NCBI GenBank assembly: GCA_009838035.1
Contig: VXSK01000028.1
Location: 124,001 to 188,000, forward strand
DNA: 64,000 nt
Reading direction: 5' to 3'
From: Gammaproteobacteria bacterium
GTDB taxonomy: Bacteria; Pseudomonadota; Gammaproteobacteria; Steroidobacterales; Foliamicaceae
The notes beneath the pieces are model-generated. The model worked only from the letters and a program-made list of their open reading frames with translations, did not search any database and was not told where the DNA came from. Position 1 is the stretch's first letter, and every line of letters begins with the position of its first letter. This document shows positions 62,174 through 64,000 of this stretch, one piece after another. The position numbers were made by a program, and so were the translations under genes.

Positions 62174-63424
62174 CTATAGATCGGCGCCTGCCTTGATAGG
62201 CGCCCGCCTCCGGCGCGGCATCCAGCCTCCGTCGGCCCATTTCATGGCGGCGAGAGCTCCCACGCCGAACACCACGTAGGCCGCGATCAGCGCGTAGAGC
62301 GTGCCATCGAAGATGTAGGCCACGAACGCTCCCAGCGGAACCGAAACCAGCGTGGAGAGCGAGGCGATCACCGCCGCGCCCACGCCGGCGATGTGCCCGA
62401 GGGGCTGCATGGCCAGCGCCCCCAGATTGCCGAACAGCAGCCCGATGCACACGAATACGAACAGCAAATAGGCCATGAAAAGCCAGAACGGAAGCACTCC
62501 GTCGAAGACGAACGCCAGCCCCAGGCCCACGACCGAGGCGATCGTGGCCAGGGACATGGCCCCCCGCGACAGCTTGCGCATCCCGTACTGCATCACCAGG
62601 CGGCCGTTGACGAACGTCGCGACCCCCACCGCCAGCGCCAGCACCCCGAAATAGAAGGGAAACAGCGCGCCGGTGCCGTAAACGTCCTGGAAGATCTGCT
62701 GCGATGTGCTCAGGTAGGCCAGAAACGGCGCGAACACGCAGCCGCTGGCCAGCGTGTATCCCAGCGCGATCCGGATCTTGACGACTTCCACCGCCGTCCT
62801 GCCGATCGCGCGCGGGGAGAGCGGCCGCCGGCGCTCCGAGGGCAGCGTTTCGGGCTGGCGAATCGCGAACCAGAGAAAGCCGACCGCGGCGACGGCAAAG
62901 AACACGGCGAATATCGCGCGCCAGCCGCTGAGATACTGGATCCACTGGCCCAGCGCCGGGGCGATTGTGGGAACGATGATGAATACGCCCATCGTGAACG
63001 ACATCAGGCGCGCCATCTGACGGCCCGCGTACTGGTCGCGCACCAGCGCCATGACCACCACCCGCGGCGCCGAAACGCCAATGCCCTGCAGCACGCGCCC
63101 CGCGATCATCATTTCGAAGCTGCGCGCGAAAATGCTCATCAGGCACCCGGCCATGAACAGCACGAGTCCGGCATGGATGGCCGGCTTGCGCCCGATGCGG
63201 TCGGAAAGCGGGCCGAAAACGATCTGGCCCATGCTCATCCCCAGAAACACCGCCGTAATGACGAACTGCACGTCGTTGCGCTGCGCCACCCCGAGGTCCT
63301 CGCCGATCGCCGGCAGCGCCGGCAGCATCGCGTCGATCGCCAGCGCCACCAGCGAAATCAGCAACGCGATCAGCGGCACGAATTCGCCCGTACGCAGGGC
63401 AGGGGTGGCGGCAGGCTGGCTCAT
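62174..63424 (-). CDS. MFS drug exporter, Bcr/CflA family
   Basis: This 416-residue major facilitator has twelve hydrophobic segments and the Bcr/CflA motif A region, FGPLSDRIGRKPAIHAGL, after helix 2; ISLVALAIDAMLPALPAIGEDLGV is the typical N-terminal helix. It exports drugs or other small molecules using the proton gradient. It is divergent from an AlkA-type glycosylase gene (134 bases). Confidence 0.93.
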   Translation of the reverse strand: MSQPAATPALRTGEFVPLIALLISLVALAIDAMLPALPAIGEDLGVAQRNDVQFVITAVFLGMSMGQIVFGPLSDRIGRKPAIHAGLVLFMAGCLMSIFARSFEMMIAGRVLQGIGVSAPRVVVMALVRDQYAGRQMARLMSFTMGVFIIVPTIAPALGQWIQYLSGWRAIFAVFFAVAAVGFLWFAIRQPETLPSERRRPLSPRAIGRTAVEVVKIRIALGYTLASGCVFAPFLAYLSTSQQIFQDVYGTGALFPFYFGVLALAVGVATFVNGRLVMQYGMRKLSRGAMSLATIASVVGLGLAFVFDGVLPFWLFMAYLLFVFVCIGLLFGNLGALAMQPLGHIAGVGAAVIASLSTLVSVPLGAFVAYIFDGTLYALIAAYVVFGVGALAAMKWADGGWMPRRRRAPIKAGADL

Positions 63425-63518
63425 TCTTCCTCTTGGGGTTTCGGCGCCGTGCGCGTCAAGAGGACGCCGGCGCAGATCGGACGGAAAAGACCCGTCAAAT
63501 TGTACGCTCCCCCGGAAA

Positions 63519-63535
63519 GAGGGCGTCCCGCCCTC
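63519..63535. other. Small hairpin in divergent MFS/AlkA promoter region
   Basis: GAGGGC (63519-63524) and GCCCTC (63530-63535) pair around a five-base loop, upstream of the glycosylase start. A-rich bases flank it on both sides. It could be a regulatory hairpin in the leader of either gene or a chance pairing. Confidence 0.25.
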
Positions 63536-63558
63536 AAGAAAGGGCAGAATGCCGGCTC

Positions 63559-64000
63559 ATGAACGAGCCCGGCGATCAGATCGTCCCGCACTGGAACGAG
63601 GCGCGTACCGCGTTGCTTCGCGCCGACCCGGTGCTTGCAAGGCTGATCCGCGCCGCCGGCGCGTCGATCCTGCAGCCGCGCAACGACGCGTTCTATTCGC
63701 TGTCGCGCTCCATCGTCGCGCAGCAGATTTCCGTTCATGCCGCCGAAGCCGTCTGGCAGCGACTGCTCGGAGCAATTGGCGATTTGACGCCTGGCGCGGT
63801 TTGCAATCAAACGGAAGATGCAATGCGCGCGTGCGGCCTGTCGCGGCGCAAGGCGTCCTATCTCGTGAACCTGGCGGAGCATTTCAGGGATCGCGCACTG
63901 GGCGGTAATCCATGGCATCGCATGGACGACGAGCAGGTCATCGAAACGCTGGTCGAGATCAAGGGCATCGGCCGCTGGACCGCGGAAATGTTCCTGATCT
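63559..64000 (+). CDS. alkA: DNA-3-methyladenine glycosylase II (AlkA type), N-terminal part
   Basis: The first 147 residues are visible; the gene runs off the window. FYSLSRSIVAQQISVHAAEAVW and the helix-hairpin-helix at the edge (LVEIKGIGRWTAEMFL) are hallmarks of the AlkA/HhH-GPD family, which removes alkylated bases. The catalytic Asp should lie just beyond base 64000. The ATG at 63559 gives a short N-terminus without the AlkA N-domain, closer to MagIII/short AlkA forms. Confidence 0.9.
   Translation, partial: MNEPGDQIVPHWNEARTALLRADPVLARLIRAAGASILQPRNDAFYSLSRSIVAQQISVHAAEAVWQRLLGAIGDLTPGAVCNQTEDAMRACGLSRRKASYLVNLAEHFRDRALGGNPWHRMDDEQVIETLVEIKGIGRWTAEMFLI

Overview
The window is GC-rich, densely coded DNA from a Gram-negative bacterium: it carries lipoproteins, periplasmic binding proteins and many 4-base gene overlaps. 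Gene content (C-4 demethylating sterol genes of the Methylococcus type, many SDRs, Rieske oxygenases, sugar-acid catabolism) suggests an uncultured proteobacterium, perhaps a marine or host-associated gammaproteobacterium. That placement is inference only. I saw no rRNA, tRNA, CRISPR array or intact insertion sequence.

Layout. (1) 1-14359: sugar import and carbohydrate or hydroxyacid metabolism. It holds two ABC permeases, an ABC ATPase, a solute-binding protein, L-rhamnose mutarotase, aldose 1-epimerase, a GH3 glycosidase, two SDRs, a 2-hydroxyacid dehydrogenase, a flavin reductase with a degenerate Nudix tail, a racemase-like protein, a threonine aldolase and an aminotransferase. (2) 14425-23200: an amide or amino-acid derivative block (M20 amidohydrolase, metal-less M24 protein, MerR-XRE-cupin regulator, Asp/Glu racemase family protein, aminotransferase, SDR, malate/lactate dehydrogenase family protein, luciferase-like monooxygenase). 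Two matching palindromes, TACT-N7-AGTA, occur in its promoters. (3) 23370-30321: deoxysugar and pentose catabolism (FAA-family hydrolase, xylulokinase, xylose isomerase, SDR, aldo/keto reductase, L-fuconate dehydratase), consistent with the non-phosphorylating L-fucose route plus xylose use. The lactonase of that route lies at 46589-47419. (4) 30460-33212: a secreted HEXXH-x18-E protein and a coiled-coil/proline-repeat lipoprotein.

(5) 33341-43374 is the standout: a compact bacterial sterol locus. Five overlapping or abutting genes encode an SdmB-like dehydrogenase, an SdmA-like Rieske oxygenase (together C-4 demethylation), an ERG24-type C-14 sterol reductase, CYP51 (C-14 demethylase) and one continuous protein joining squalene monooxygenase to oxidosqualene cyclase. 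Converging on it is a sterol C-24 methyltransferase with Erg6 motifs. Divergent from the methyltransferase is a small polytopic protein that may be an EBP-like sterol isomerase. Together they could turn squalene into a demethylated, side-chain-alkylated, ergosterol- or phytosterol-like product, a trait normally read as eukaryotic.

(6) 43437-50840: a secreted isoaspartyl peptidase/asparaginase, a DUF899 protein, a FitAB-type toxin-antitoxin pair, and an oxygenase block (Rieske oxygenase, L-fuconolactonase-type amidohydrolase, SDR; divergent HpaB-type monooxygenase and a racemase-like protein). (7) 50870-58666: a peptide/opine-type ABC transporter operon with an embedded beta-propeller gene, and an FG-GAP lipoprotein. 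(8) 58784-64000: an XRE regulator, a type-B carboxylesterase lipoprotein, a VapBC pair, a Bcr/CflA-type MFS exporter and the start of an AlkA-type DNA glycosylase.
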